A stretch of 64,000 nt of DNA from Euglena gracilis (taxonomy: Eukaryota > Euglenida > Euglenophyceae > Euglenales): NCBI GenBank assembly GCA_039621445.1, contig CP154955.1:3937836-4001835 (forward strand), written 5' to 3'. The notes below the pieces were generated by a model, which was given only the letters and a program-made list of their open reading frames with translations, made no database searches and was not told where the DNA came from. A program made the translations under genes and the position numbers. Positions 20,157 to 32,039 of the stretch are shown in pieces (positions within the stretch are counted from its first letter, which is position 1; each line of letters begins with the position of its first letter).

Positions 20157-21422
20157 AGGGGCAGGGAGATATTCCGGCCGGCCGAAACTTTTATTCCGGG
20201 GTTTTATTCCAGTTTATTCCACGGGTTATTCCGGTTTATTCCGGAATTTATTCGGGTTTATTCCGGTCAATTTCTGTCTGAATGGACTTAGGATTTTTTG
20301 AAATACAATTGGGCCGAGGCACTCGCCCGGGCTTCGGGAATAGGGATGCATTCCTTGGTTGCCCCGTCCAGCCAAGCGGTCACTTCGCACTTGGTGCTGC
20401 GGGTCTGCACACCACAGCAGACCCCGGCCTTTTCGGGAAAAACAAGCCGATGAAAACACATTACGCTTTGGCGCAATTTTATTTTTATTTTTTGTAATTC
20501 TAAATGAGGGGATCATTGCGCACTTGCGCAATAACAACAACACATGCGTCAACATGTGTTTTCATTGCGCATCCGCGAGTTGCGCACACTCATGTCTTAT
20601 GAAAATTTAAGAGTTGTATTGTGCCAAACCTTCACGGACAGATCGCAGAGCCTAAAAAAACAACAACAAAACGAGCCAAAAGTCACCTGGCCTGTGTAGC
20701 ACCATCTGTGAACACAGTCAAGGCTTCAAAAACGAGGGAGACACAATGGGGTGTTGGCCCTTTTTGGGGAAATTCACGTGTCCCAGCATTCAAACCCGGG
20801 GGTTTGAACCTTTTTAAAATGGAGCACAGGCTTAAAAACACCAAAAAGGCCTGTTTTCTGGGTCCCAACAACCGCAAATGATGCACGTGCCACCGTGGAG
20901 GGTCCCCTCGGAACCTGAGGGCCAAAAAGGTGGGTTTCACCGCTGGGTTTTAAAAATAATGCAACGTTGCGTTTCAGCGCAATGCAAAAATCAAAACCTT
21001 AAATGCGACTTAGGCCGCCTAAGAGAGTTATTACCCCCTGCTTGAAGGATGATTCGCTTTGTCCAATGGAACCCCTGCCAGCCAAATCAGCGTTGACATT
21101 GAACATTCACTAAGCACAGCCCCACAAATGGGATAAAATCCAAACAAAAAATGCATTCAACCAAGGGGAGAAATAAGCAAAGTGAAGGAGTGTAGTGATA
21201 ACAAGAGCCAATTGTGCTACGCTTACGCTCTTTGTTGCTCTTGTGATTCTGAAACCTGAAAATATATCAAACTTCACCTTCATTGCCTTTGTGTCTTGCA
21301 GAATTTTCAAGGCATTGGCTGGCATTTTTATTCCGGTTATTCCGGTAAATTCCGGTTTATTCTGGTTTTCGCTATTCGGGTTTATTCCGGTTTATTCCGG
21401 ACCGGAATATCTCCCTGCCCCT
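20157..21422. mobile_element. TIR element with 9-bp target duplication
   Basis: The left end is AGGGGCAGGGAGATATTCCG. The right end (GGAATATCTCCCTGCCCCT) is its inverse. GTATTATTC occurs immediately outside both ends (20148-20156 and 21423-21431). Degenerate GGTTTATTCCGG units fill about 100 bp inside each end. A 9-bp duplication is usual for Mutator-like elements; reading the ends as CAGGGG..CCCCTG would give 7 bp instead. At 1266 bp with no transposase it is non-autonomous. A back-to-back CTTAGGCCGCCTAAG palindrome sits inside at about 21009. Confidence 0.8.
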
Positions 21423-21431
21423 GTATTATTC

Positions 21432-22280
21432 TATTCGGTTCACCAAAGCAGAAGAAGAATGACGGAGGTGAATACCCGCTTGGCCTGCCTGGTGGGTTGT
21501 TTCTGTGATTCGGCTCAGCGGCTTCCTTAGACACAATAAGCATGGTAAGGGCAGGCAAAGGGAGATGCGTGCCAGAAACGAGGTCAGTCGGGGCCGAATA
21601 TGTGGCTCTGCTGTGGGAACGTCCAGCCCGACCAACAGACGATGGGCTCATGCGACACCACAACACACAGAGGGGCGGGATGAGGGGGAAGTGCGGGTGC
21701 TGAAGAGGGGCGGTCAGGCAGCAGGGCCGCTCAAAGGGCCTGCCGGCTGAGCGGCGGCACTAAGGGAACCCTGGCCATGCCATTGCTTACCGGCCACTTC
21801 CCCCTCCGGAAGGAGGGAGCCACTTCCACTTTCAACAAACCAGTCAGTCACTGTTTGAAAAACTGGTCAGTCCCCCCCCCCTGTGGGGCGGTCACTCTGG
21901 ACACTGGAGCCAAAAAAATCTTGAAATCAGTTGATAATTGAATAATAAGAATAATTGAAAGATGAATAATAAGATTAAAAGATAGATTATGATAATGATT
22001 GAGGTGGCCACTTTTGGCTAATTCTGGACGACTCAAGCCCCCGGGAGGGGGTCCGCAGCCAAAACCAGTCAGTCACGTCGGATTTAGCAATGGTTTGTGT
22101 GTGGGAGCGTCGGAGGGGTCGGACCCAGTCCTGTTATGGAGGCTGCATTCATGGATCCAGTTTCTTGCGGCCAGGTAGCTGACCCCAGGGTAAATTACTA
22201 AAACACTTCTATTTTGTGTGCACGTTCTTTGTGTGTGCATGTGCGTGTTTTATGTGTGTGGGTGTTTGCATTACCGTGTG
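21432..22280. other. No recognised gene
   Basis: Holds several CAGTCAGTCAC/ACTGGTCAGTCCCCCC blocks (21840-21875 and 22062-22076) that resemble a small decayed C-run element with the word CAGTCAGTCAC, and AT-rich sequence between. Confidence 0.4.
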
Positions 22281-22313
22281 TGTGTCTGTGCACGTGTGCG
22301 TGCGTGCGTGTGC

Positions 22314-22353
<40 letters not shown>

Positions 22354-22455
22354 ATGTGTCTATGTGTGTGCGTGTGCTTGCACACATGTGTGTAGCGTGC
22401 CTGCAGGTGTGTGCGTGCCTTTGTGTGTGTGTTTGTGCGGGCAGGCGAGCACATG
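22281..22455. repeat. (TG)n-rich tract
   Basis: Imperfect TG/CG dinucleotide repeats, purest at 22320-22352. Confidence 0.9.
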
Positions 22456-23878
22456 TGTGCACGGTCCACTTGTTGTTCAAAATTATCTTCATCGGGCTGT
22501 GCACACAACTTAATTATTTTCATTTGGTGAGGTTTGTTCGACATAGAGAATTGCCAGTTCAGACTTGTGTGATATAACCAGTCCCACCAACGTTTTGATC
22601 TTTCTCTGACTACAACCTCTTGGGGAGCGGATGGGTGCCTGCGCCAACCATCCATTTCATTCATATTGGAGTCCAGGACTGCCGCAGTGTAGGTGGGAGG
22701 GGATGGCGCAAGGTGGAAGCGAACGAGCGAGCTACGCCATCGTGGGCGGCGGGTTGCCTGTGAGGCGACGTGACAGAGAGGCACCCCCCCCCCCCCGAAG
22801 GTGTGCCACCCAAACGTTATTTATCGACATCAAGTCCTCAGGACGCCCATTCATTGTGTGATTGCAGTGAGCGGAGCCAGTTCAGTCGTACATCAGTGAC
22901 AAAAAAAGATGGTGCGTGGTGACAATGCACCATTTCATTCATTTGGGGGATGAAATTCATTGTCAGAGGGGCCCATGCATTGACCACGTGTCAAGCGCGG
23001 CCATATTTCGAGCCATGTTGATGGGTTCAGCGAAAATTCAAGACAGAGGTTTCCAAATTTACAAACTGCGCAACATTATTCAACCAGTCGTTTTTTATTT
23101 TTTCAGGGGGAGTCTCAAAGAGAAAGAGAATTGTTATAATTGTAAATAAAGCAGGTGTTTATTGGGGGGTTGGAAATGGAGTGAGCCATCGCTTTGAATA
23201 TTTCTTTGAAGATTCATTTGAACCTAAGATTGACAAATGCTGAAATTATAAATTATAACTGAAAATTCCTCAGGTGGGGAATTTGGTTTGGGTATGAAAA
23301 TCGGCCTCCAGGGGTGGTTTATATTGGGTTGTTGCTTATGTTCAAAATTCGCTGATTTTTGCTGCGTGTTTTTATTGATTGCAAATTCTTAATATTCCAC
23401 GTCATGTAAATCAGAGGTTGCGATTATACTTGCGAGTTTGCTCATGTAGGGGGGTTGCTTATTTGGGGAGAGGGGTAACATGCCCCCATAAAAACTCAAA
23501 TTTAACTGATATTATTGTTGAAAAATGAGAAAAATGAATGATACTCAGAAGGCAGCCTGCCAATACGCAGTGGGAGGAACAAAACGTACCATGCAATTGC
23601 TCAGCTTTAAATGGACGGCGGCGCTTTCTTGAGAATTCCAGCTGGCCTTCTGGGTGATGGAACGAAAAAAATCGTGGGTAAGGAAATCATGAAAAATGCC
23701 TGCTTGCAGAAACACAGGTGGGGAAACCTTCCACAATGCCAAACCTGCTTCGCTGCACCCGGGAGGAGGGGTTCTGGGTCAAAAGCAGCCAGCCCCCCCC
23801 ATGTGCTGTGTATATGTGTGTATTGTGTGCGTAAATGTCTGTGTTTGTACTCGTCTTGCACGTGTACTGTGTTGGTGC

Positions 23879-23914
<36 letters not shown>

Positions 23915-24033
23915 GGTGTGTGGTTGTGTGGCTGTGCCTTGCGTGTTGTGTGTGTTGTGAATGTGTGTGTGTGTGTGTGTGTGCGGTGTGTGCGCGCGCG
24001 TGCGTGTTGAGCGCGCATGTGTGTGCTGCGTAC
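22456..24033. other. No firm gene; TG-rich tract at 23815-24020
   Basis: A possible minus-strand exon at about 22618-22683 (VLDSNMNEMDGWRRHPSAPQ, between GCGGCAG and GAG|GTTGTA) is too weak to call. A C-run at 22783-22796 and short GGTTGCTTATTTGGGG words at 23320-23480 suggest decayed C-run elements. Imperfect TG/CG dinucleotide repeats fill much of 23815-24020. Confidence 0.4.
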
Positions 24034-24147
24034 GTGGGTAATGACAACTGTGCCAAAGCAGTTGCATGGGCCAAAGCATCGCATTGCTGGGAGCAGGGCC
24101 GAGCCGGCAGGCAGCGCCATACACGCGCCGCCCGGGAGGTCCGGCCC
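24034..24147 (-). CDS. Candidate exon, frame uncertain
   Basis: GC-rich island between GACATTGCAG and CAC|GTACGC, exactly 38 codons in one frame (GPDLPGGACMALPAGSALLP then AMRCFGPCNCFGTVVITH). A second frame is also fully open, so the product is not settled. No family recognised. Confidence 0.3.
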
Positions 24148-25766
24148 CTGCAATGTCGGTCGGGGCATGGGAGGGGACGACGGAACCACACACGACAGGG
24201 GGAAGGGGAGGAGAGGCAGAGGGGCCGCGCAGGAAGTGGCGGGGGTGGGGCATTTCATTTTTGGAGTTTGGAGACATGTTTGAAAATAATAATGTTTTCA
24301 ATAACAAACCTTTTTGGAGCAAAATATCTGAGTTTTGAAAACACAATCTGTTTAATGACTTCTTTGCCAATCGATTCGAGGTACTTGAAGCTCCTTGTGA
24401 TGCTTTGATAGTTTGGGGACCGACGCTTCGTCATGCTTATGCCCCCCCCCCCCTGGGGGATTATTATGAGGCTGCCAAATCGCCATCTGCTCGACAATCC
24501 ACCAGGACCAGTCGAACACAAAATGGCATCGGCAAAATGGCACTCCCTCCCTGATTTAGGGCTGTGCTCTTTGGTGTTCAGTTTCGTGGCAGGGGAGAAT
24601 CCCAAGGGGTTGAATGGGGGTTTTGTTGACAAAATTTCGCCCACTGCCTTCCTTTCAGAATGCCAATCACGGCAAATCTCCTCATGCAATCTCTCCTCAT
24701 GAGTGTGCAAATCGAGCTGTGGGTCCGTCGTCAAAACCTTCACTTTCGAGAACCAAAAAAAAAACAGCCAGTCACCCCCAATGGGGGTGAACAACTGCCT
24801 GCGCAGAAATGCCGCGGTGAGATGCGGGCTTGCTGTCGATAAAAACGACCGCAGCTTGCGGTGAAATCTACAGCAAGCCGCAGACTTGGCCCCCAAACTT
24901 GGTTGAACTCCTTCTGAGGAATTGTGGCAACCTGCGTGGAAAAGACAAAGGTAACTATCATGTGAAATTCAGCAGGTACTTCCCCCCATCCCACTCCAAC
25001 ACTGCGTGGTGGTATCCCAGAATTCCAGGGCCATTCCAACAATGGCATGGTATTTTCGGGCCAACCGAAACACCCTGTGGTGCTTTCTCCGTCTGGAATT
25101 CCAGGCCAAATCAGCAACCTCGTGGGGTTATTCCTCCTCTGGGTTTCTGGGGCTCTAGGTTCTTTCCAGACAACCCCGTAGGATCTGCCCGCCGATTTTT
25201 TTGGGCCAATGCACAAACCTTGTAGAGTTCTCGTGTTTTTGAGCCAGCCCAGCCCGACAACCCCAAATTGTCACCCCTGAGCCAGTCTCAAAGCCCATTC
25301 TCCCCTCGGACTTCGGGCCATTTCAGCTCTGCACTGCAAGGTGTTCTCTCCTGCTGGAGGGAAAATTCCGACATCCTGGTGGTCTTCTCCACCGCTCTTC
25401 GTCCTTGATCTTTTTCGAATCGAAAAAAATCTGAATCGAAATTTTGAGATGAAAATCCAAAAACATTCAAACATAACCATTTTTTTTGGGCAGGTTTTGA
25501 CCCCCCTTTAAAAACTTGGCCTATACCCCCCCCCCCCCCCCGGTCCAGCCCAGCTTTGCCAGGCGCAAAAACTTTAGAACCACACGACCCCCCAGACGAC
25601 CCCCCAGGGGGAGGCTCTGGTGGCTGTTGGCTGGAAAAAAGGTACTGGCTGGCTGGAACCCTGGGGGAGGGGGAGTAGGGTGGGATCCGGCTGAAGAAAT
25701 TCCCCGCCATCAAGCTTGTAATCTTATCCCATTTCTATTTCTCGGGTTTCTGGGACTCAGGGATAT
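24148..25766. other. No recognised gene
   Basis: Includes C-runs at 24441-24453 and 25527-25542 and scattered short GGTTTTTTGGG-type words, but no bounded element and no coding island. Confidence 0.4.
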
Positions 25767-25990
25767 TAAACCCCCCCCAAATAACCTGGTGGGGTGCCAG
25801 GTTATTGGAACCAACTTTTGGCCCCCCCCGCCAGGTTATTTGGGCCACCTAGCGCCGTAAAGGAATTTCGCCTAAAAAGGACCCCGCCAAGTTACTGGAA
25901 CCATCTTTTTTTTGCCCCCCGCCCCCGCCAAGTTATTTGGCCCCTGCCAGGAGTTGGGACCCCGCCAGGTTATTTGGGAGGAACGATGGG
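25767..25990. mobile_element. C-run MITE, word CCAGGTTATTTGG
   Basis: The left end is TTAAACCCCCCCCAAATAACC. The word CCAGGTTATT (or CCAAGTTATT) appears at about 25797, 25830, 25886, 25928 and 25965, next to GGAACCAACTTTTGG or GGAACCATCTTTTT. These last blocks match the subterminal block of the 976-1363 family (GGAACCATCTTTTT), so the two families share a non-word part while differing in the word. Confidence 0.6.
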
Positions 25991-25998
25991 GAAGGTGA

Positions 25999-26404
25999 TA
26001 GAGCCCCCCCCCCAAAAAAATTAAGCAACCTATTGCTCAAATTTGGGTGTCAGCCAATCTACCCAAGGGGTTGCCTAAATTTGAAGGTTGCTTCCATTTT
26101 GGGTTTCACTGGATATGCCGAAGGGTTGCCTAAATTTGGACCAAAACGGTCAACAAAAAATGACTCTTGAGCCCATCTTTGAACCCAGAAAATGAGCAAC
26201 GATTGTCGATTTGGGAGGCGTTGCTGCTGATGGTTGGTCGGACTGGAGATTTTTGTTCATACCTGCATTATTAGGGGTTATTTCAATTTGAATTTCGCCC
26301 TGGTCCCCAGGGTTGTTTGAATACTGGGAGTCGCTTGAATTTGGATGTCGGTCGGTTCAGCCCCAAGGGTTGCTTTAATTTGGTAAAAAATTTTTGGGGG
26401 GGTA
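25999..26404. mobile_element. TA-flanked C-run/G-run MITE, word TTGCCTAAATTTGG
   Basis: Begins TAGAGCCCCCCCCCAAAAAA and ends AAATTTTTGGGGGGGTA. The word GGTTGCCTAAATTT recurs at about 26025 (inverse), 26068, 26124, 26320 and 26366, twice beside GGTGTCAGCC or GATGTCGGTCGG, the same companion phrase as in the 7554-8086 family. No coding potential. Confidence 0.65.
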
Positions 26405-26685
26405 CACCACCTAAAGAGTTTATGGGGTTGAACGGGGCGGGGGTTAAAACTAAATAAAAGCAAACAAACTGAAACTGAACAAAAAAACTTTGTGCGCAAA
26501 TTCATTTTTCAAAAAAACCCTCAAAATAAATCCGAAAATTGGGTGCTTGTTTTCCCCCTCGACATTATCGGCTATTAAACGAATTGTGTGAGTTTGAACT
26601 CAACTCAACTCAACTTGTGCCATTTACTTTCTAGACTTTGGGCTAGGTAGGAAGAAAAAATAATTAAAAACGACCTGGCACAACG

Positions 26686-26772
26686 TTCACCCCAAGGTGT
26701 CACATTGGGGTGAACACCTTGGGGTTCACCCCAAGGTGAACCCCACCTTGGATCACCTTGGGTTCACATGCA
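26686..26772. repeat. Short palindromic repeat TTCACCCCAAGGTGAA
   Basis: Five or six overlapping copies of CACCCCAAGGTG and GGTTCACC in both orientations within 90 bp. Strong potential to fold. No ends recognised. Confidence 0.7.
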
Positions 26773-26924
26773 TCCCCTTCCCCCAAGCGGCGGACCGCAC
26801 ACACGGTCACACCTCGGCCGCACAATCCTCTCATCGCCGGGGCACCCGCCGCACGGGGATCAGCGGCTTCGGCAGCGGCAGCCCCGCCAGGCTGTTTTTT
26901 TTGCCAACCCCGGGAGGGGGGGGT

Positions 26925-27185
26925 CCGGAGTGCCTGTGAGTGCCTGCCCAGGCAGGCACTCCCCTCCCCCCCGGGGGGGGGGGGTCGGATTTCGGCCTGT
27001 GCCCGGGCACATTCCTTTGAAAATAGGCCATTTTTGGCTCCCCGGCGCCTTCGGCGCCGGGGTTGTGCTAGGGCACTTTTGGCCGTGTGCCCCCCCCCCC
27101 GGGTCGATTTGGAGGGCCTTGGGGTGCCTGCCCAGGCCGGCCCCCCCCCCCCCCCCGGGGTGGGGTCAGCACCCGACTAAAATAC
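26925..27185. repeat. Repeat family GTGCCTGCCC / GCACCCGACTAA, copy 1
   Basis: Contains GTGCCTGCCCAGGCAGGCAC, long C/G runs, TTCGGCCTGTGCCCGGGCAC, a GGCGCCTTCGGCGCC hairpin and the end block GCACCCGACTAAAATAC. Related copies lie at 56570-56985 and 63890-64000. It abuts the donor of the exon at 27186. Confidence 0.6.
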
Positions 27186-27315
27186 AGCCTGAGCCCCGCG
27201 CTGGATCGCGGCGCCCCCGACACCGCCGTCCGCGCCGCCGCCCTGCGGAGCGCTGGGCCGGCGGCGACGAGGCACTTCCGGCCGGCAGCGGCGGAGGAGG
27301 CGAGCATGGTTGGGA
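27186..27315 (-). CDS. Exon, Ala/Arg-rich, unknown protein
   Basis: The acceptor ends CACACCCCCCAG and the donor is GGCT|GTATTT. It reads PTMLASSAAAGRKCLVAAGP then ALRRAAARTAVSGAPRSSAG and LR. The Met-led, basic, acid-free composition would also suit an organelle-targeting leader if this were a first exon. The plus strand is open here too, so orientation rests on the splice sites and the strand of the other islands. Confidence 0.4.
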
Positions 27316-28832
27316 CTGGGGGGTGTGCGCTGTGTGGAATAGGGAGACGCGTGGTGTTGGAGCAGTGGATTCAGTGGAATGAGCCGCAGGGAAGGGCACT
27401 CTTTCCCGCGGTCCAAACCGGGGGTTTTCATTCATCCGTGCCGACGGCCGAAAATACCACGCGTGATTTTACGTGACTTTACATGATTTATGTGCAGGCA
27501 AAACACTGAGAAAAATTTGCCGGTTTTCCACGCTATTGCACTGGGAACCAGACAAATGCTCGTGTGACCACTGGGATGTGTGGGATCCAACTCAACATGG
27601 CATACTCCGAACATATTACACCTATTTTGGGTGCAAATAGGTACTGACCCATGCGATCAAAAAAAAATCAGCTCTTTGTTATTTGAATGGTTGTTTGAGT
27701 AAAACAATGCTCAGCGCAATGTCCAGTTGAAAATGCTGGTGAATAAAACTTAAAAGAAGCGGGTTTCTTCAAGGACCCGGGGTGGGGGGGTCCAGTGGGA
27801 CGGCTGGAAAGAAAAGAGCTGGCTGGGAAATCAGTGCTGGCTGGACCTGCTCCTGGGGTGGGGGGTCCGCGCTCGGGGGAGGGGGAGGGGGATTCGGTCC
27901 AGCCTGCAGTATCAGGACTGGGCTGGTACCCAAAAAAGGCCAAACTACAGCTGAAAGAAAACCCTTCAAAAATTTTGGCAATTTTTGACCCCGTTTGGTT
28001 TGCACTGACAATTCTTCGGTCCAATTTTATTCCCACTCGACCCGGGGGGTCCACAGCCTGACTGGGAGGCGTTGGCTGGAAAAGAAAATGGTGGGCAGCT
28101 GGACCCCCGTGGTGAGGTCACCTCTGGCAGAAAGCGTTGCTAAAATGCCTCATTTTTTAAAAAAAATTGGGAGAAATTTTTGATCTGTACACATTTTTAG
28201 GGAGAAGGAAGAACTGAAAAAATACTCCCCTCCTTGGGGAAAATTTTCATTATGCAACTCTTTTCATGCAAAACCAATTTTTTTGTCCAAAAATTTGCAA
28301 CCATGAGCAAAACAGGGTTTTGCGCACTTTTTAAACAACAAATTCAAAAAATTCAATAAAAAACAGGGTTCTTTAAAAGCCTTTGAGAACCTTAAAACAC
28401 CTTGAAAAAAATACTTTAACCGTGTATTTTGCAATAAAAATTGCACCAAAAAATAATGGGTGAGACCATGGTTAACTGATTCGATGGTTGAAGCAAAAGA
28501 TCAGGTGAATGTGCACAATAAGGTATTTCATTGAGCATGCACATTTTTTTTTGTGCTTTGTCAACCCCAAAATTTATCACCGAGAGAAAAATTACTAATT
28601 TTTCCCTCGGTGATGAGTTTTGGACCACCACTTCTGGTGGCATGCGTGCAGAGGGAGGATAATTATAAAACAAGGTTTGAATGATTTGAAAAAAAAATCA
28701 TGCACCAGTATAATCTCAAGATAGGGTAGCCCGTACCTGGGACCCTCGCGTTTCCTCGGGCATGAAAAAGATGAAAAAATAGCCGACTCCTACCCTAACA
28801 CCCTAACACCGAAATGATAGAAATCCGGAAAG
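27316..28832. other. No recognised gene
   Basis: Mostly AT-rich unique sequence. G-runs at 27783-27790 and 27855-27893 mark another possible decayed C/G-run element (27770-28060, TCGACCCGGGGGGTCC near its right side). Confidence 0.4.
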
Positions 28833-29244
28833 TACCACCCCCCCTATGTCCAATGACCGGTAACCTCTGTCCTCTGACCGGGGGGGGGGTGGTCGTTGGA
28901 CATAAGGTAATGACCAAAAAGGTGTCCTCTGACCGGGGAGGTGGTCGTTGGACATGGGGTCAAAAGAAAGTTGGTGGACCCGGGTCCCCACCCACCCAAA
29001 AATGCCCAAATTTTCCCTTCCGGCACTTCGCGCCGAAATTTTTGGGCAATTTTGACAAATTTTTGTCCAAAAAGTGTCAAAAATGGCATTTTGGCCAAAC
29101 TTTTGGCCAATTTTTGGGCAAAATTTTTCGTCTCGGTGCTTCACGACGGGACCAAAAATTTGGTCAAACCTCCAAAAAGGTGTCCTCTGACCGGGGGGGG
29201 GGTCATTGGACATAGGGGGGATTGTTGGACATAGGGGGGGGGTA
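28833..29244. mobile_element. TA-flanked MITE, word GTTGGACATAGGGG, copy 1
   Basis: Left end TACCACCCCCCCTATGTCCA, right end the inverse (GTTGGACATAGGGG plus G-run and TA). The words ATTGGACATA/GTTGGACAT and CTCTGACCGG recur in both orientations. The middle holds CTTCCGGCACTTCGCGCCGA and long AAAATTTTTGGGC/TTTTGGCCAA tracts. Nearly the same order and sequence as 33221-33584. Confidence 0.8.
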
Positions 29245-29589
29245 ATATTTTAACCAAACTGTTCAATGAAAATGAATCACAGATTTATGAAACCTGAGTG
29301 GTGGTGAGCGTCGCATAATTCCAAGCTGCGCACTCCTCCAGAAAATGGGATGTGCGTATTTCTCACGCAGCGCACAGACACAGAGTGCTGACAGGCTGAA
29401 AGCCAGGGGAGCCGTAGTTATTACTTTGAAGGCTGGTTGGCACGTCGAGGGGGCAAGCGGGAGGCGAGGGGAGGCGACGCTCTGAGTGGGACCGGGTGTC
29501 ACTTCACTTGGGGCCGACGGTGGGAATGTTGCGGTTCGAGGAGCCACGCCGGGAGGCGGGGCTCGGCAGGGCTGCGTGGAAGACCTGGT

Positions 29590-29745
29590 ACCCCCCCCCC
29601 CCTCGGGGGAAACGGACCCCTGACAGGTCGGTCGGTTCCGGGGACCCTGGCAACCCCCAAGCTTGACAGGTTGGCCCGAACGAAGGACCCTGATAGTCTC
29701 CCGGGCGGGACCCTGACATGTTCTTGGGTGTGGCAGCTTCTGGGG
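29590..29745. repeat. Repeat with words GACAGGTTGG / GGACCCTG
   Basis: GGACCCCTGACAGGTCGG, GGACCCTGGCAACCCCC, CTTGACAGGTTGGCCC and GGGACCCTGACATG follow a 10-C run at 29591. The same phrases recur at 52133-52345, 42765-42870, 60030-60200 and 60600-60730, defining another word family. Confidence 0.55.
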
Positions 29746-30835
29746 GGTGGGTGGGTAGAGGGGGTTGGATCCCCATGGGGGGGGGGCGGTCGGACCCTTC
29801 ATCCAGCACATGGGGGGGGGTGAGGCACCCCTGCCACCCATCAGGTTTCAGGGGTTCCCTTACAGCCCTGGGCTGGGGCTTGGGTGCCAGCGAGGACGGG
29901 AGGACCCCGGCGGCAGCCGAGCAGCCCGCCGCGGCGGGGGGGGGGGGTGGGGAGGGGTGGGGAGCTGGGCGTCGGAATTGTGTGGCGGCACGCCCGTTCC
30001 CCCGGCTGGTTCTGCACACCGGAAGGTTTGGGAGCTTTGCTGGCTTGCTGGCGGCCGACTCCTACGTTGGCCATGATGGGCATGGGGCTGGTGTTACGTC
30101 TAAATTTCTGGCATCGAAAATAGTGGACCCCCTTGCAGGGGCGAAGCCCATGCACCCCACCCCACCCACCCCCTGGCCACCAAACAAAACAACTACTGCT
30201 CCGGACTGAACAATCCACCAGGCAATTATTAGCATCGGCACTGTGACTGTTGATGCCACCCACATTTCTGAGGCTCCCAAATTGAAATTCCCCCATGCGA
30301 TCTCGTTCGTTGTTTCCCACCTTGAAAACCCTTATGGTTAATGTTATATATGAGGAGATAGAATGCAGCGGTGCAAGACGAAAGATATTGAAGCACGCAT
30401 GTCACAGATATGTGCAATTTTTAAATCCTTGGCTCATATGACAAATATGAGATATTATCAATTCGTTCAGATGTCAGTTCTTTCAAAGGTAGAAAAATTA
30501 AATTATGTGGGTGCAAGCCAAGCACCAACTTGGCTAGAATAAAGCATTTTGGTTGTGGAGTATAAAGAAAAAATGCTCTGGAATAAAATCAGGCAAATTG
30601 ATGAGGCACCTGATGAGGGAGGTGTGCACGGCACGGGGGTGCTCTGCATCGGCCACGAAGAAGTGTTGCAGCTGAGAGTGGATGGTCAAGTGGGGCCGAG
30701 ATAGTTTTGATGGGACGGATATTGACACATTCATACTGTGGGTTAGAACAAACAAAAAATGTGTGGAGGGAGTGTACACATGGATGGCACAATCTCTGAG
30801 AATGTCAGTTGTGCCACATGAAGAGCATTGCAAAG
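29746..30835. other. No firm gene
   Basis: A GC-rich patch at 29880-30080 with a 13-G run resembles the exon islands, but frames on both strands are open and no clean splice pair fixes one. The rest is unique AT-rich sequence. Confidence 0.35.
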
Positions 30836-31343
30836 CCTATTTTCTGGGCCCGACGCCTGTCTTGAATTTCTACTGACTTAAACGGAATTCAGGCTGAAAT
30901 TGTTTAGGACAGTCAATTTCCATTCAGGCGCCCGTTTAGGTCAGTCGATCTCCATTCCATTGAAATCTTCTGCTGGTCAGATTCGGATTTTTTTAAAGAA
31001 ATTTTGGACATTCAGGATTTCCACTGTTTTTTTTTTGACATTTTTGGTCCTATGGGGTTCTGGAAGCGGTTTGGACCAGACAAAGGTTAAATTTTGCGGT
31101 CGGATGACCACAACTGGCTGAAATTAGGATGTCCCATTTCATTTCTGGAACTGAAAAATAAGCATTCTGTCCAATTTGGCCAGATTCAGTTGTCATTGCT
31201 GGTCGTCTGATAAGAGAAGCTTCCAATTGAGGGGTGATTTTTCAACAGTTGAAAAAGCCAGTGTCGATTTCGGTCGATGGATACGATTTCAATCATATCC
31301 GTTCAGGAATTTCAGTTTCATTGGTCAAGAATTTGGGGAAATC

Positions 31344-31489
31344 TATCCCCCCCCCCTAGTCGTACGACCACCCCTCATTTACGACCACCCCCCCAGTCAC
31401 AGGTTGCAGGTCATGGGGGTGTTATGACCCCCCCCCCCCCGGTCACAGGTTGCAGGAACCCGGTCATACGACTAGGGGGGGGGGGGGTA
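31344..31489. mobile_element. TA-flanked C-run/G-run MITE, word CCTAGTCGTACGACC
   Basis: Left end TATCCCCCCCCCCTAGTCGT, right end GGTCATACGACTAGGGGG plus a longer G-run and TA. GTCACAGGTTGCAGG occurs twice in direct order in the middle. Only about 146 bp, one of the most compact examples of the architecture. Confidence 0.75.
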
Positions 31490-32039
31490 GATACCGGGGG
31501 GGGGGATTGGGGTTAGATAAAATTAGAACCGACAAAATTGGAAGCCGAAAAAATTGGTGCCAAACCTGAAAACGGCCCGGAAAAAATTGGCACGATTTTT
31601 TATGTGAAACGTCCAGTTGTGGCAGAATTTCTTCCATGCAAACTTGGCAGACAACCAACCTGAAAAATGTCTCATGAATGAGTAGCATGGAAACAGCAAT
31701 GCCCATTCAAAGCCCATTGTCCAGCGTCGAAGGACACTTTCGGGACATCAAGGCTTTTGCCTCTTGCTAGACGAGGAAATGAGAAAACATTCCATTGAGC
31801 TGGGGAGAACGCAAGGGAGACGAGGCACCAAAAATCCGCACTATGCAACAGGAAGAAACCTTTAAAACGGCTCGGAAAAAATTGGCAGGATTTTCAAAAA
31901 AGGCACGAATGCCCAAAATGGAACAAAATGTCATTCAGAAAAATAAAAGTAAAACATCATGCAGAAGAATGCAACAGAAAAAGGTTAGTCGATTTCCAAG
32001 ACATCGGAATCTGTTTAGGTCAGTCGATGTCTATTCAGG

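Noticed and set aside
29880-30080. GC-rich island as another exon
   Set aside because: Plus and minus frames are both open, no good splice pair was found, and the G-run inside suggests repeat DNA.
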